Source: Sphaerisporangium siamense
GTDB taxonomy: Bacteria; Actinomycetota; Actinomycetes; Streptosporangiales; Streptosporangiaceae
Length of the DNA: 64,000 nucleotides
Reading direction: 5' to 3'
NCBI RefSeq assembly: GCF_014205275.1
Contig: NZ_JACHND010000001.1
Coordinates: 3,410,001 to 3,474,000, forward strand
Part shown: one piece after another, positions 54,103 through 62,541 of the stretch
How the letters are laid out: every line of letters starts with the position of its first letter
Position numbering within the stretch: the stretch's first letter is position 1
Translations under genes and position numbers: made by a program
The notes under the pieces: generated by a model
Told to the model about the DNA's origin: nothing
The model's database searches: none
Seen by the model: the letters and a program-made list of their open reading frames with translations, nothing else

Positions 54103-54422
54103 GAAAGGCACGGAAACGTCGGTACGGGCATGGAGGTGAAGGGGGGATTTCCACCTCCATGCCCGCACGGCGGGTGGGGTCTGCGTCGCTCCTTCTCTCG
54201 CGGGGTCCGCGGTCGCGGATGTCAGAACGGGGCCGGGGAAGTCGGCCGGCGGCTGGTGGCGCGCGGGGCGGGGGCGGACGCTCGCGCGAGGCCGGGGGGC
54301 CGTCGCGAGACGGGCCGCGACGGCCAGGGGGACGGTTGGGGGGACGCCGCCCCCGCCGCGCGCCCGAGCCGCGGGCGGCCGGATCGTGGAAGGTCACGTC
54401 GCTGGCCGGCGTCGCGGCGTCG
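54103..54422. other. 320-base convergent gap
   Basis: Contains the strong hairpin at 54125-54165, then GC-rich sequence to the stop of the convergent WD-repeat gene. All frames are open here only because of base composition; I find no gene. Confidence 0.5.
54125..54165. terminator. strong hairpin after PIG-L gene
   Basis: CGGGCATGGAGGTG pairs perfectly with CACCTCCATGCCCG (14 bp) around a 13-base G-rich loop. Confidence 0.8.
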
Positions 54423-54800
54423 TCAGTTGAGCTGCCGCTTGTCCCACACCTTGGGCAGGTCCCAGACCTCGGACACGTCCCAGACGGGCGCGCGGTCCCA
54501 GACCCGGGACTCGTCCCAGACCTCGGGGAGGCGTCCGGGCGTGAACGCGTCCCACACCGTGAGGCCGTCCCACACGTCGTGGGCGTCCCAGACCCTCAGG
54601 CCGTCCCAGACCTTGCGGAGTTCCTCCTCGGAGTCCCAGACCCGGTAGGCGTCCCAGACCTCCAGCGCGTCCCAGACGTCGAAGGCGTCCCAGCTCTCGT
54701 AGTGGTCCCAGACCTTCAGGTGATCCCAGACCTCCTGGCGGTCCCACACCGTTGGGTCGCGGCCGAGGGCGACGCCCGTGGAGACGACGGAGACAGTCAT
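54423..54800 (-). CDS. tryptophan-aspartate hexad-repeat protein, possible multi-core RiPP precursor
   Basis: 125 residues from ATG 54800, with AAAGGGATC upstream; the frame is open to 54914. Leader-like MTVSVVSTGVALGRDPT, then sixteen [VS]WD units, most spaced exactly six residues apart (e.g. TVWDRQEVWDHLKVWD, EVWDLPKVWDKRQLN), with two longer spacers (SEEELRK and AFTPGRLPE). Sixteen Trp in 125 residues is extreme. Near-total G/C at codon third positions in this frame, and not in other frames, supports coding. I recognise no family. Options: a multi-core peptide precursor, a hexad beta-solenoid, or a Trp-rich binding protein. Confidence 0.7.
   Translation of the reverse strand: MTVSVVSTGVALGRDPTVWDRQEVWDHLKVWDHYESWDAFDVWDALEVWDAYRVWDSEEELRKVWDGLRVWDAHDVWDGLTVWDAFTPGRLPEVWDESRVWDRAPVWDVSEVWDLPKVWDKRQLN
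54437..54750. repeat. 18-bp-period direct repeat array
   Basis: On the plus strand, GTCCCAGAC or GTCCCACAC recurs every 18 bases, the DNA image of the VWD hexads, in about 16 copies with two breaks. Only the Val-Trp-Asp codons are conserved; the nine bases between vary. Confidence 0.85.
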
Positions 54801-55043
54801 TTCGCGATCCCTTTCCCTTCTGTTTCTCTTCTGGCTTCCTTTCGTAGAGTCAACTGTGCGCCCCGGGACGGTTCCCTTTCCAGATGAACGACGTTCATGA
54901 AGTTGTCCGCGCACAACCGGTTCCTGCCAGCGGCGCGCTGGACGTTTCGGCGCGCACGTTATTCAATGGCGCTTCGCGGGCGGGACGTGCGGGCAGGGCG
55001 TACGGATAGGGCGGCGGGCCGTCTGACGGAAGGAATCCACCAC

Positions 55044-56303
55044 ATGATCCACATGCCGGGGATGGCGGTCACCGACCACCACTTCAGCGTCCCGCTCGAC
55101 CACGCCGACCCGGGCGGGCCCGGCATCACCGTCTTCGCCCGCGAGATCGCCGACCCGGCGCACGCGGGACAGGACCTGCCCTTTCTGCTGTTCCTCCAGG
55201 GCGGCCCCGGCGGCAAGTCGCCCCGCCCGCCGCGCGCCGACGGCTGGATCGCCCACGCGCTGCGCACGCACCGCGTCCTGTTGCTCGACCAGCGCGGCAC
55301 CGGCCGCAGCACGCCGGTCACCGCCGCGACCGCCGCCCGCCTCGGCGACGACCTGGCCGCCTACCTGCGCCACTTCCGCGCGGACGCGATCGTCGCCGAC
55401 GCCGAGCACATCCGCCGCGCCCTGTGCGGCGACCGTCCGTGGGAGACGCTCGGCCAGAGCTACGGCGGGTTCATCACCCTGACCTACCTGTCCCAGGCCC
55501 CCGAGGGGCTGCGCGCCTGCTACGTGACGGGCGGCCTGCCCGGCCTCGCCGCGACCGCCGACGAGGTCTACGCGCGCACCTATCCCCGGGTGAGGGACAA
55601 GGTCGAGCGCTACTACGCGCGCTACCCCGGCGACGTGGCCACGGTCGCCGCGATGGCGGCCCACCTCGCCGAGAACGACGTGCGGCTGCCCGACGGCGAC
55701 CGGCTGACCGTGCGCCGCCTCCAGACGCTCGGCATGGCGCTCGGCATGGGCGACGGCGCCGAGCGGCTGCACTGGCTGTTCGACGAGGCGTGGGACGGCG
55801 CGGCGCCGTCGGACACCTTCCTGCGCCAGGTGATGGCGCTGACCGCGTTCGCCGAGCAGCCGCTGTACGGGGTGCTCCAGGAGGTCATCTACGCCCAGGG
55901 CGGCACGCCGACCGCGTGGGCGGCCGAGCGGGCGCTCGCCTCGCGCCCGGAGTTCGCGCCCGGGGCCGAGCCGCCGCTGTTCACCGGCGAGATGTTCTAC
56001 CCGTTCATGTTCGAGGAGTTCAGCGGGCTGCGCCCCTTCGCGGAGGCCGCCCACGCGCTGGCCGAGGCGCGGGACTGGCCGCCGCTGTACGACCCCGCGC
56101 GGCTCGCGGCCAACACGGTGCCGGTGGCCGCGATCGTGTACCACGACGACATGTACGTCGACGCCGAGCTCTCGCTGCGCACCGCCAGGTCGGTGGGCAA
56201 CCTGCGGCACTGGGTCACCAACGAGTGGGAGCACGACGGCGTGCGCGCCTCGGGCGACCGGGTCCTGTCCCGCCTGATGGACCTGGCGGCGGGACGCCTC
56301 TGA
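55044..56303 (+). CDS. alpha/beta hydrolase, proline iminopeptidase-like (S33)
   Basis: 419 residues from ATG 55044 behind GACGGAAGGAATC. Oxyanion motif LFLQGGPGGKSPRP (about 48), LLLDQRGTGRST, nucleophile GQSYGGFITL (Ser about 145), and a late Asp/His pair in YHDDMYVD and EWEHDGVR. The S33 family removes N-terminal Pro or other residues from peptides. It is divergent from the WD-repeat gene, with 243 bases between. A role in processing that peptide is conceivable but unproven. Confidence 0.88.
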   Translation: MIHMPGMAVTDHHFSVPLDHADPGGPGITVFAREIADPAHAGQDLPFLLFLQGGPGGKSPRPPRADGWIAHALRTHRVLLLDQRGTGRSTPVTAATAARLGDDLAAYLRHFRADAIVADAEHIRRALCGDRPWETLGQSYGGFITLTYLSQAPEGLRACYVTGGLPGLAATADEVYARTYPRVRDKVERYYARYPGDVATVAAMAAHLAENDVRLPDGDRLTVRRLQTLGMALGMGDGAERLHWLFDEAWDGAAPSDTFLRQVMALTAFAEQPLYGVLQEVIYAQGGTPTAWAAERALASRPEFAPGAEPPLFTGEMFYPFMFEEFSGLRPFAEAAHALAEARDWPPLYDPARLAANTVPVAAIVYHDDMYVDAELSLRTARSVGNLRHWVTNEWEHDGVRASGDRVLSRLMDLAAGRL

Positions 56304-56478
56304 CCCGCGGCCCGGGGCCGTTGCCCGGCGTCCGGGCCCGTTGCCCGGCGTGCCTGGGGTCCGTGTTGGACGCGGCACAACCGATATTCGCCCGGACTTC
56401 ACCTCAAGGCTATTTGAGTCCGTATATTTTGGGGAAAATAACCATAAATCGGTGCCCACCTGGCGAGGGGCGGTTCGG

Positions 56479-56775
56479 ATGGGCGACCTGGACACGGCTT
56501 CCCCGGCCGCGCTGACCGGCGACGACACGCGCGGATCGTGCACGGACGACCCGACGCTCGCGGCGCTGATCGGCGCGCTGAGCGAGAAGGGGGTCAAGGT
56601 CCGGGTACTCGACCGCGCCCGCCACCCCGGCGCCGGCGGGCCGGCCGTGCACACGGTGTACGTCGAGTGCGAACTCGGCGGCACTCTCTACTGGGGCACG
56701 GGCGTGGGTGCCAACGACGCCGTCGCCTTGTGCAAGGGCGTCGCGAGCGCGATCGGCCGCGCTCACCCCGCCTGA
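56479..56775 (+). CDS. stand-alone LeuA allosteric (dimer)-domain-like protein
   Basis: 98 residues from ATG 56479, with GGCGAGGGGCGG upstream. VKVRVLDRARHPGAGGPAVH then VYVECELGGTLYWGTGVGAN and GVASAIGRAH match the C-terminal regulatory domain of 2-isopropylmalate synthase, which binds leucine, without the catalytic barrel. AT-rich DNA at 56380-56450, with CTCAA and TTGAG arms about GGCTAT, is its probable promoter. It may be a small amino-acid-binding regulator, or a remnant. Confidence 0.72.
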   Translation: MGDLDTASPAALTGDDTRGSCTDDPTLAALIGALSEKGVKVRVLDRARHPGAGGPAVHTVYVECELGGTLYWGTGVGANDAVALCKGVASAIGRAHPA

Positions 56776-57079
56776 GCGCCGTCCGGCCGCGCCGGCTCCG
56801 GCCGGGCGCCGCCTCCGATACACCCCGCCCTGAGGCCGCTCGCCGAGTCGCCGCCGGCTGCTGATCACGTCGACGCCTCTCCTCAGGCGTCGACGATGTG
56901 CTGAACGGTGTCCGTCGCACGAGGGACGACGTGTCCCGGTGCGGCCCGTCGGCGGGGGACGGGGTGGAGTGGGGGTAGCCGTTCGGAGATCGTGGCGCAA
57001 GTATTGTCTTGGTGGAAGGGTAATTAAGCTCACTAAGGAAAGCGTTTCAGCTAGCCAAGGGAAATGGGATGGGATACCA
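56776..57079. other. 304-base intergenic region
   Basis: Holds the terminator at 56868-56895, and further on the AT-richer segment GGTAATTAAGCTCACTAAGG, likely the promoter of the MarR gene. No coding sequence is supported. Confidence 0.5.
56868..56895 (+). terminator. hairpin terminator after LeuA-dimer-like gene
   Basis: CGTCGACGCCT with AGGCGTCGACG, 11 bp perfect, loop CTCCTC. Confidence 0.75.
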
Positions 57080-57571
57080 ATGGCGGAGAAGTCCCGTTCG
57101 CAGCTGCTCGCCCTGGTTCACGAGGCGATACGCTCCTACACGGCCGGAGCCGTGCTGCGCAGCCAGGTCGTAGCCGACCGGCTGGGGTTGAACGCCACCG
57201 ACTCCCGCTGCCTGGACATCCTGCGCCGCACCGGCCCCATCACGGCCGGACAGCTCGCCGAGCTGACCGGGCTCACCACCGGCGCCATCACCGGCGTCGT
57301 CGACCGCCTGGAGAAGCCCGGCCACGTCCGCAGGGTCAGGGACGCGGAGGACCGGCGCCGCGTGATCATCGTGCCGGTCCCCGAGGAGGAACTGCCCCTC
57401 GACGCCTGCCTGCGGGACGTCGCCCGCCGCCTGGAGGAGTTCCTCGGCACCTACACCGACGACCAGCTCGCCGTGATCCTGGACTTCCTCAGCCGCTCCG
57501 CGGAGATCGCGCCGAGCGAGATCACCGCCATCCGCGACAAGGCCGCCCGCCTGGCCTCCCCGGCGACCTGA
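57080..57571 (+). CDS. MarR family transcriptional regulator
   Basis: 163 residues from ATG 57080. Winged helix about residues 45-110: LDILRRTGPITAGQLAELTG, TTGAITGVVDRLEKPGHVRR, wing RDAEDRRRVIIVPV. Helical dimerisation ends include RSQLLALVHEAIRSYTAGA and LGTYTDDQLAVILDFLS. Targets are not evident. It is upstream of, and in the same direction as, the MFS/MarR pair, but separated by a terminator hairpin. Confidence 0.9.
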   Translation: MAEKSRSQLLALVHEAIRSYTAGAVLRSQVVADRLGLNATDSRCLDILRRTGPITAGQLAELTGLTTGAITGVVDRLEKPGHVRRVRDAEDRRRVIIVPVPEEELPLDACLRDVARRLEEFLGTYTDDQLAVILDFLSRSAEIAPSEITAIRDKAARLASPAT

Positions 57572-57624
57572 GCGCCGAGGCGTGCTCACCCGCGGTTCGG
57601 TGGGGTACGGGCGCCGCGGCGGGT

Positions 57625-57663
57625 GGGGGACAGCCACGAGCCCGCGGCCGGCCGCTGTCCCCC
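57625..57663 (+). terminator. hairpin terminator after MarR gene
   Basis: GGGGGACAGC pairs with GCTGTCCCCC (10 bp) around a 19-base GC-rich loop that can fold further. Confidence 0.6.
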
Positions 57664-57855
57664 TGAGCGCGGCGACGGCTGAGCCCGGCCCGAACGCGCT
57701 GCGCGGCACCCGGCCGGCATTCCTTGACGGAGCCCGCCGCGGGTGACCGGCCGTCGCACGCCCCCACGACCACCGTCCTTCCCGTCCACGGGTGTGCGTA
57801 GCAACAGGTCATAGGCATAAATCGGCCTATTGTCGGCATGAGTTGTACTGTGGAA

Positions 57856-57877
57856 ATCGTTGTACTCCTACAACGAT
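57856..57877. promoter_or_regulatory. operator palindrome of MFS/marR operon
   Basis: ATCGTTGTA and TACAACGAT are perfect 9-bp arms about CTCC, 12 bases before the MFS start codon and partly over the leader. Its size and symmetry suit a MarR dimer, presumably the product of 59328-59873. Confidence 0.7.
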
Positions 57878-57888
57878 CGTGGAGGGCC

Positions 57889-59331
57889 GTGACCGCACCC
57901 AGCCGCCGCAGGCGAATCCTGATCCTGGCGATCTGCTGCATGAGCCTGCTGATCGTCGGGCTGGACAACACGATCGTGAACGTCGCCCTGCCCGCCATCG
58001 AGCGCGACCTGCACGCCCCCGTCTCCGGCATGCAGTGGACGGTCGACGCCTACATCCTCGTGCTCGCCGGCCTTTTGTTGCTGTCCGGCTCCACGGCCGA
58101 CCGCATCGGACGGCGGCGCACCTTCCAGCTCGGCCTGGTGATCTTCGCGGTGGGTTCGCTGCTGTGCGGGCTCGCCCCCAGCCTCGGGTGGCTGATCGCC
58201 TTCCGGGTGCTCCAGGCGATCGGCGGCTCCATGCTCAACCCGGTCGCCATGTCGATCATCACGAACACCTTCACCGACCCCCGCGAGCGGGCCCGCGCGA
58301 TCGGCCTGTGGGGCGGCGTGGTCGGCGTCAGCATGGCCCTCGGCCCGGTCGTCGGCGGCGCCCTGGTGGACACCTCCGACTGGCGCGCGATCTTCTGGAT
58401 CAACGTGCCCGTCGCGATCGCCGCGATCGTGCTCACCGCCCTGTTCGTCCCCGAATCCCGCGCCCCGCACCCCCGCCGCGTCGACCCGGTCGGGCAGGTG
58501 CTGGTCATCCTGGCGCTCGGCTCGCTGACGTACGGCATCATCGAGGCCCCCGGCCTCGGCCTCGGCTCCCCGCTGATCATCGCGTCCTTCGCCGTCGCCG
58601 CGGCCGCGATCGCCGGGTTCGTCGCCTACGAGCCCCGGCGGCGCGAACCCCTCATCGACCTGCGCTTCTTCCGCAGCGCCCCCTTCTCGGGCGCCTCGGC
58701 CATCGCGCTGTGCGTGTTCGCCGCGTTCGGCGGCTTCCTGTTCCTCAACACGCTCTACCTTCAGGACGTGCGCGGCCTGTCCCCGCTGTCCGCCGGCCTG
58801 TGCACGCTGCCGATCGCCGCGATGACCGTGATCTTCGCCCCTCTGTCGGGGAAGCTGGTCGGCGACAGGGGCCCGCGGACGCCTCTGGTCGTCGCGGGGG
58901 CCGGCATCTGCGCCGGCGGCCTCATGCTCACGCCGCTCACCGCGCACACCCCGCTGCCGTGGCTGCTCGCCGGGTACGCCGTGTTCGGCCTCGGGTTCGC
59001 CATGGCCAACGCGCCCATCACCAACACCGCGGTCTCCGGCATGCCGCGCGCGCAGGCCGGGGTGGCGGCGGCCATCGCCTCCACCGGCCGTCAGGTCGGG
59101 CAGTCCTTCGGCGTGGCCATCGCCGGATCGGTGCTGGCCTCCGGCATGGCCGGATCGCCGGGCGCGGGCTTCGCGCACGCCAGCCGGGCCGGGTGGTGGA
59201 TCGTCGCGGGGTACGGCGCCCTGGTGCTCGTCCTCGGCCTGCTCACCACGGGCAGGTGGGCGAAGGCCACCGCGGAGCGCACCGCCTCCTGCCTCGTCGC
59301 GGACGGCGCCCGTCCCCAGGCCGTGTCATGA
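57889..59331 (+). CDS. EmrB/QacA-type MFS drug exporter (14 TM)
   Basis: 480 residues from GTG 57889 behind GGAGGG (57881-57886). Fourteen hydrophobic segments; DHA2 motif D1 LDNTIVNVALPAIERDL, motif A GSTADRIGRRRTFQ and motif C-like GVVGVSMALGPVVGGALVD. Proton-coupled multidrug or metabolite efflux. It overlaps the downstream marR by 4 bases, and the palindrome just before the start suggests repression by that MarR. Confidence 0.93.
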   Translation: MTAPSRRRRILILAICCMSLLIVGLDNTIVNVALPAIERDLHAPVSGMQWTVDAYILVLAGLLLLSGSTADRIGRRRTFQLGLVIFAVGSLLCGLAPSLGWLIAFRVLQAIGGSMLNPVAMSIITNTFTDPRERARAIGLWGGVVGVSMALGPVVGGALVDTSDWRAIFWINVPVAIAAIVLTALFVPESRAPHPRRVDPVGQVLVILALGSLTYGIIEAPGLGLGSPLIIASFAVAAAAIAGFVAYEPRRREPLIDLRFFRSAPFSGASAIALCVFAAFGGFLFLNTLYLQDVRGLSPLSAGLCTLPIAAMTVIFAPLSGKLVGDRGPRTPLVVAGAGICAGGLMLTPLTAHTPLPWLLAGYAVFGLGFAMANAPITNTAVSGMPRAQAGVAAAIASTGRQVGQSFGVAIAGSVLASGMAGSPGAGFAHASRAGWWIVAGYGALVLVLGLLTTGRWAKATAERTASCLVADGARPQAVS

Positions 59332-59873
59332 CCGCCTCCGGTGTCCCGGAGGCGTCCGGGGACCTGGCCGCGCGCGTGTGGCGCGAGATGCGGACCATGG
59401 TGCTCGACCTGCACGACCGCCGCAGACAGGTCTGCGCCGCGCTCGACATGAGCTTCGTCAGGGCCAAGGCCCTGCGCCGCCTGGCCGCCGAGCCCGCGAC
59501 GCTGCGGCGGCTGGCCGCCGACCTGGCCACCGACGCGCCGTACACCACCGTGATCGTGGACGATCTGGTGCGGCGCGGGCTGGTCGTGCGCGAGGTGCAC
59601 CCCGGCGACCGCCGCCAGAGGATCGTCACGATCACCGAGGCGGGCGCGCGGGCCGCGGCGCTGGCGGAGTCGATCCTGAGCGAGCCGCCCGCGCCGCTGC
59701 GCGCCCTCGACCCCGCCGACCTCGCGACACTGCACCGCATCCTGCGCACGCTCACCGGCCCGGACGGCCCAGGCGGTCCCGAGGACGCGGACAGCGCAGG
59801 GGGCCGCGATGACGCGGACGGCCCAGGCGGTCCCGAGGGCCCGCCGGGCCGGGTCAGTGGTCGCGGTGGGTGA
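59328..59873 (+). CDS. MarR family transcriptional regulator
   Basis: 181 residues. Helix-turn-helix and wing: LRRLAAEPATLRRLAADLAT, YTTVIVDDLVRRGLVVREVH, PGDRRQRIVTITEAG. The C-terminal 35 residues are Gly/Pro/Asp-rich and disordered. It is coupled to the EmrB-type exporter and probably represses the pair via the 57856-57877 palindrome. Its last 20 bases overlap the convergent polyprenyl synthase gene. Confidence 0.9.
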   Translation: MTASGVPEASGDLAARVWREMRTMVLDLHDRRRQVCAALDMSFVRAKALRRLAAEPATLRRLAADLATDAPYTTVIVDDLVRRGLVVREVHPGDRRQRIVTITEAGARAAALAESILSEPPAPLRALDPADLATLHRILRTLTGPDGPGGPEDADSAGGRDDADGPGGPEGPPGRVSGRGG

Positions 59874-60888
59874 TCAGGTGGGCCAGCGCGCGCAGCTCGG
59901 CGGCGGCTCCCGGCACGGGTGAGGCCGCGGCCAGATGGCCCAGGGCCTCGCGCAGCAGCTCGCCGGCCTGCTGGGTGCTCCAGGCGCGCCCGCCCGCCAG
60001 CTCGACCAGCTCGGCGGCGCGCACCAGATCCGGCCCCGCGGGCGGCTCCTCCCTGCCGTACAGGGCGGCCAGCTCGTCGCCGGCCGGGGACCCGGAGGAC
60101 AGGGCGGCGACCACGGGCAGCGACTTCTTGCGGTTGCGAAGATCGGAATGGATCGGCTTGCCCGTGACGGCGGGATCGCCCCAGATGCCGAGCAGATCGT
60201 CCACGAACTGGAACGCCAGGCCGAGGCGGTCGCCGAACGCCCGCAGGCGCTTTACCCGCTCGGGCGCGGCCCCGCCGAAGAGCGCGCCGAGCGCGCAGGA
60301 GGCCCCGAGCAGCGCGCCGGTCTTGGACTCGGCCATGCTCAGGCATTCCTGGAGGCCGACGTCGCCGCGCGTCTCGAAGGAGGTGTCGGCGCCCTGCCCG
60401 TCGATCAGGTCGAGGACGGTAGCCCCGAGCAGGCGGCCCCCCTCGGCGGCGGCGGGGTGGCCGCTGGCGGCGAGCGCGTCGAAGGCGAGCGTGAGGAGGG
60501 CGTCACCGGCCAGGATCGCCGGGCTCATCCCGAACACGCTCCACGCCGTCGCCCGGTGCCGCCGGGTCAGGTCGCCGTCCATCACGTCGTCGTGCAGGAG
60601 CGAGAAGTTGTGCACCAGCTCGACGGCGACCGCGGCGGGCACCGCCGCACCGGCGCCCGCGCCGACGGCCTCGGCGGAGAGCAGGGCCAGCGCCGGGCGG
60701 ACGGCCTTGCCGCCGCCGCCCACGGCCGGGGCGCCGTGCCGGTCCAGCCAGCCGAAGTGGTAGCCCGCGACGTGCCGCATCGACGGGCGCAACGACTCGA
60801 CGGCGGCCCGCAGCGCCGGACCGGCCTGGTCGCGGCTCCAGGCCAGCACTTCGTGGGCCTGACGCCCTGTGGTGGTCAGTTCGACCAT
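59854..60888 (-). CDS. polyprenyl diphosphate synthase, predicted encapsulin cargo
   Basis: 344 residues from ATG 60888, with AAAGGGG upstream. First Asp-rich motif LLHDDVMDGDLTRRH (about 97), second FQFVDDLLGIWGDPAVTGKP (about 230), and GGGGKAVRPALALLS for diphosphate binding: a trans-isoprenyl diphosphate synthase. It is downstream of two family 2B encapsulin genes, for which polyprenyl synthases and terpene cyclases are the known cargo classes. The N-terminus (VELTTTGRQAHEVLAWSRDQ) has no long disordered cargo-loading extension, so encapsulation needs testing. Chain length cannot be read reliably. Confidence 0.9.
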   Translation of the reverse strand: MVELTTTGRQAHEVLAWSRDQAGPALRAAVESLRPSMRHVAGYHFGWLDRHGAPAVGGGGKAVRPALALLSAEAVGAGAGAAVPAAVAVELVHNFSLLHDDVMDGDLTRRHRATAWSVFGMSPAILAGDALLTLAFDALAASGHPAAAEGGRLLGATVLDLIDGQGADTSFETRGDVGLQECLSMAESKTGALLGASCALGALFGGAAPERVKRLRAFGDRLGLAFQFVDDLLGIWGDPAVTGKPIHSDLRNRKKSLPVVAALSSGSPAGDELAALYGREEPPAGPDLVRAAELVELAGGRAWSTQQAGELLREALGHLAAASPVPGAAAELRALAHLITHRDH

Positions 60889-61049
60889 GCGCGCCCCTTT
60901 CCGTCCGGCGCGCCCCGGAAGCCGGGTGCGCCGGGAAAGCTGTCGTGGACTTCATCACACGCGCCCGGACCGATCGGTGCCATGCCATCGGGAACCTGGC
61001 GCCCTCACTGAGCGGCTGAAGCGGCCGGGGAGTCCGGCCCTGCCCCCGG

Positions 61050-62450
61050 TCAGTGGCCGATCTCGACGTTCTCCAGGACGCCGAGCGCGTCGGGCACCAG
61101 GACCGCCGCGGAGTAGTAGGTGGAGACCAGGTAGGAGATGACCGCCTGGTCGTTGACGCTCATGAAGCGGACCGACAGCCCGGGCTCGTACTCCTCCGGC
61201 AGGCCCGTGTACCACAGGCCGATCACGCCCTCGTCCTCCTGCCCCGTGCGCATGACCAGGATCGACGACGTGCGGCTCTCGCTGATCGGGATCTTGTCGC
61301 AGGGCAGCAGCGGGACGCCGCGCCAGGACGCGACGGTCTGGCCGTCGATCTCGGTGGTCTGCGGGTAGACGCCGCGGCGGCTGCACTCGCGCCCGAACGC
61401 GGCGATGGTCAGCGGATGGGCCAGGAACAGGTGTGACCGCCTGCGCCGGCAGAGGAGCTCGTCGAGGTCGTCGGGGGTTGGGGGGCCGGTGCGGGTGTGG
61501 ATGCGTTGTTTGAGGTCGGCGTTGTGGAGGAGGCCGAAGTCGGTGTTGTTGATGAGTTCGTGTTCTTGGCGTTCGCGGAGGGCTTCGATGGTGAGGCGGA
61601 GTTGTTGGTGGGTTTGGTTCATGGGGTGGTTGTAGAGGTCGGCGATGCGGGTGTGGATGCGGAGGATGGTTTGGGCGACGGAGAGTTCGTATTCGCGGGG
61701 GGTGGTTTCGTAGTCGACGAAGGTGCCGGGGAGGTGGGGTTCTCCGGTGTGGCCTGAGGTGATGGTGATGGTGGCTTCGCCGTGTTTGTTCTGTGGGTGG
61801 TGGGGGGTGTTCTGGTGTTGTTGGAGGTGGGTGGCGAGGGTGGGGTTGATGGCGAGGAGTTGTTGGAAGTCTTGGCGGGTGAGGGTGAGGGTTGTGGTGG
61901 GGGTGACGGCTTGGATGGTGTGTTGCCAGGTGGTGTCGCCGGTGGTGGTGAGGGTGTGGTCGCCGTAGTGGTCGCCGTCGGCGAGGGTGGCGAGGATGGT
62001 GTTGTCGCCGTAGGGGCCGGTGCCGATTTTGTTGACTTTGCCGTGGGCGATGAGGATGAGGCGGTCGGCGGGTTGGCCGGTTTGGGTGATGGTTTCGCCG
62101 GTTTGGTGTTGGTTTTGGGTGAAGCGTTGGGCGAGGGCGTGGAGGGTGTCGTCGTCGTCGAAGTGGCGGAGCAGGGGGAGTTCGCGTAGTTCTTGGGGGA
62201 TGACGTGGATGTCGGTGCCTTGGCTGGTGAAGCTGAGGCGGCCGTCGCCGATGGCGTAGGACAGGCGGCGGTTGACGCGGTAGGTGCCGCCGCTGGTGTG
62301 GATCCAGGGGAGCATGCGCAGCAGCCAGCGCGAGGAGATGTTCTGCATCTGGGGCTGCGATTTGGTCGTTGTGGCCAGGTTGCGGGCGGCCGTGGTGGCC
62401 AGTGCCTGCTGGGCCTGGTTCTCCGGCGTTATATCGGTTGTCTCGGTCAC
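61050..62450 (-). CDS. family 2B encapsulin shell protein with cNMP-binding domain (copy A)
   Basis: 466 residues from GTG 62450 ([12 protein letters not shown]); the frame is open a further four codons. Related to EshA. N-terminal arm [20 protein letters not shown], inserted cyclic-nucleotide-binding domain (about 90-215: [41 protein letters not shown]), then the HK97-type shell ([20 protein letters not shown] to VLENVEIGH). Residues 1 to about 327 are identical to copy B. At the junction copy A reads [15 protein letters not shown] where copy B has the conserved-looking [16 protein letters not shown], one residue longer. Forms a nanocompartment, probably mixed with copy B. Confidence 0.92.
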   Translation of the reverse strand: MTETTDITPENQAQQALATTAARNLATTTKSQPQMQNISSRWLLRMLPWIHTSGGTYRVNRRLSYAIGDGRLSFTSQGTDIHVIPQELRELPLLRHFDDDDTLHALAQRFTQNQHQTGETITQTGQPADRLILIAHGKVNKIGTGPYGDNTILATLADGDHYGDHTLTTTGDTTWQHTIQAVTPTTTLTLTRQDFQQLLAINPTLATHLQQHQNTPHHPQNKHGEATITITSGHTGEPHLPGTFVDYETTPREYELSVAQTILRIHTRIADLYNHPMNQTHQQLRLTIEALRERQEHELINNTDFGLLHNADLKQRIHTRTGPPTPDDLDELLCRRRRSHLFLAHPLTIAAFGRECSRRGVYPQTTEIDGQTVASWRGVPLLPCDKIPISESRTSSILVMRTGQEDEGVIGLWYTGLPEEYEPGLSVRFMSVNDQAVISYLVSTYYSAAVLVPDALGVLENVEIGH

Positions 62451-62463
62451 AACCCACACCACC
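61459..62463. repeat. 1,005-bp direct repeat, copy A
   Basis: Matches 62954-63958 at a constant offset of 1,495 bases with no indel and no mismatch in the parts compared. It covers the shell N-terminus and cNMP-binding domain. The segment 61480-62200 is strongly G-rich on the plus strand (coding strand A/C-rich), unlike the flanks. Confidence 0.9.
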
Positions 62464-62541
62464 GATCCGTGGAAAGGACAAGGGAAGGACGCCGTGGCGC
62501 GGGCCCGGTGCGGGCCCGCGGGCGGCGTCGGCGGGCGTGGC

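Larger units (their letters stand above)
57572..57888. other. 317-base intergenic region
   Basis: Contains a terminator hairpin (57625-57663) and the promoter and operator of the MFS gene (57856-57877). No gene is seen. Confidence 0.55.

Noticed and set aside
54437-54750. Regular 18-base repeat array resembling a CRISPR or binding-site array
   Set aside because: The conserved core is only 9 bases, spacers are 9 bases and the period is three codons times two. It is fully explained by VWD hexads in a frame with strong G/C third positions.
57522-58031. Minus-strand frame of about 170 codons across the MFS promoter
   Set aside because: It overlaps a clear operator and the exporter N-terminus and has no domain or ribosome site.
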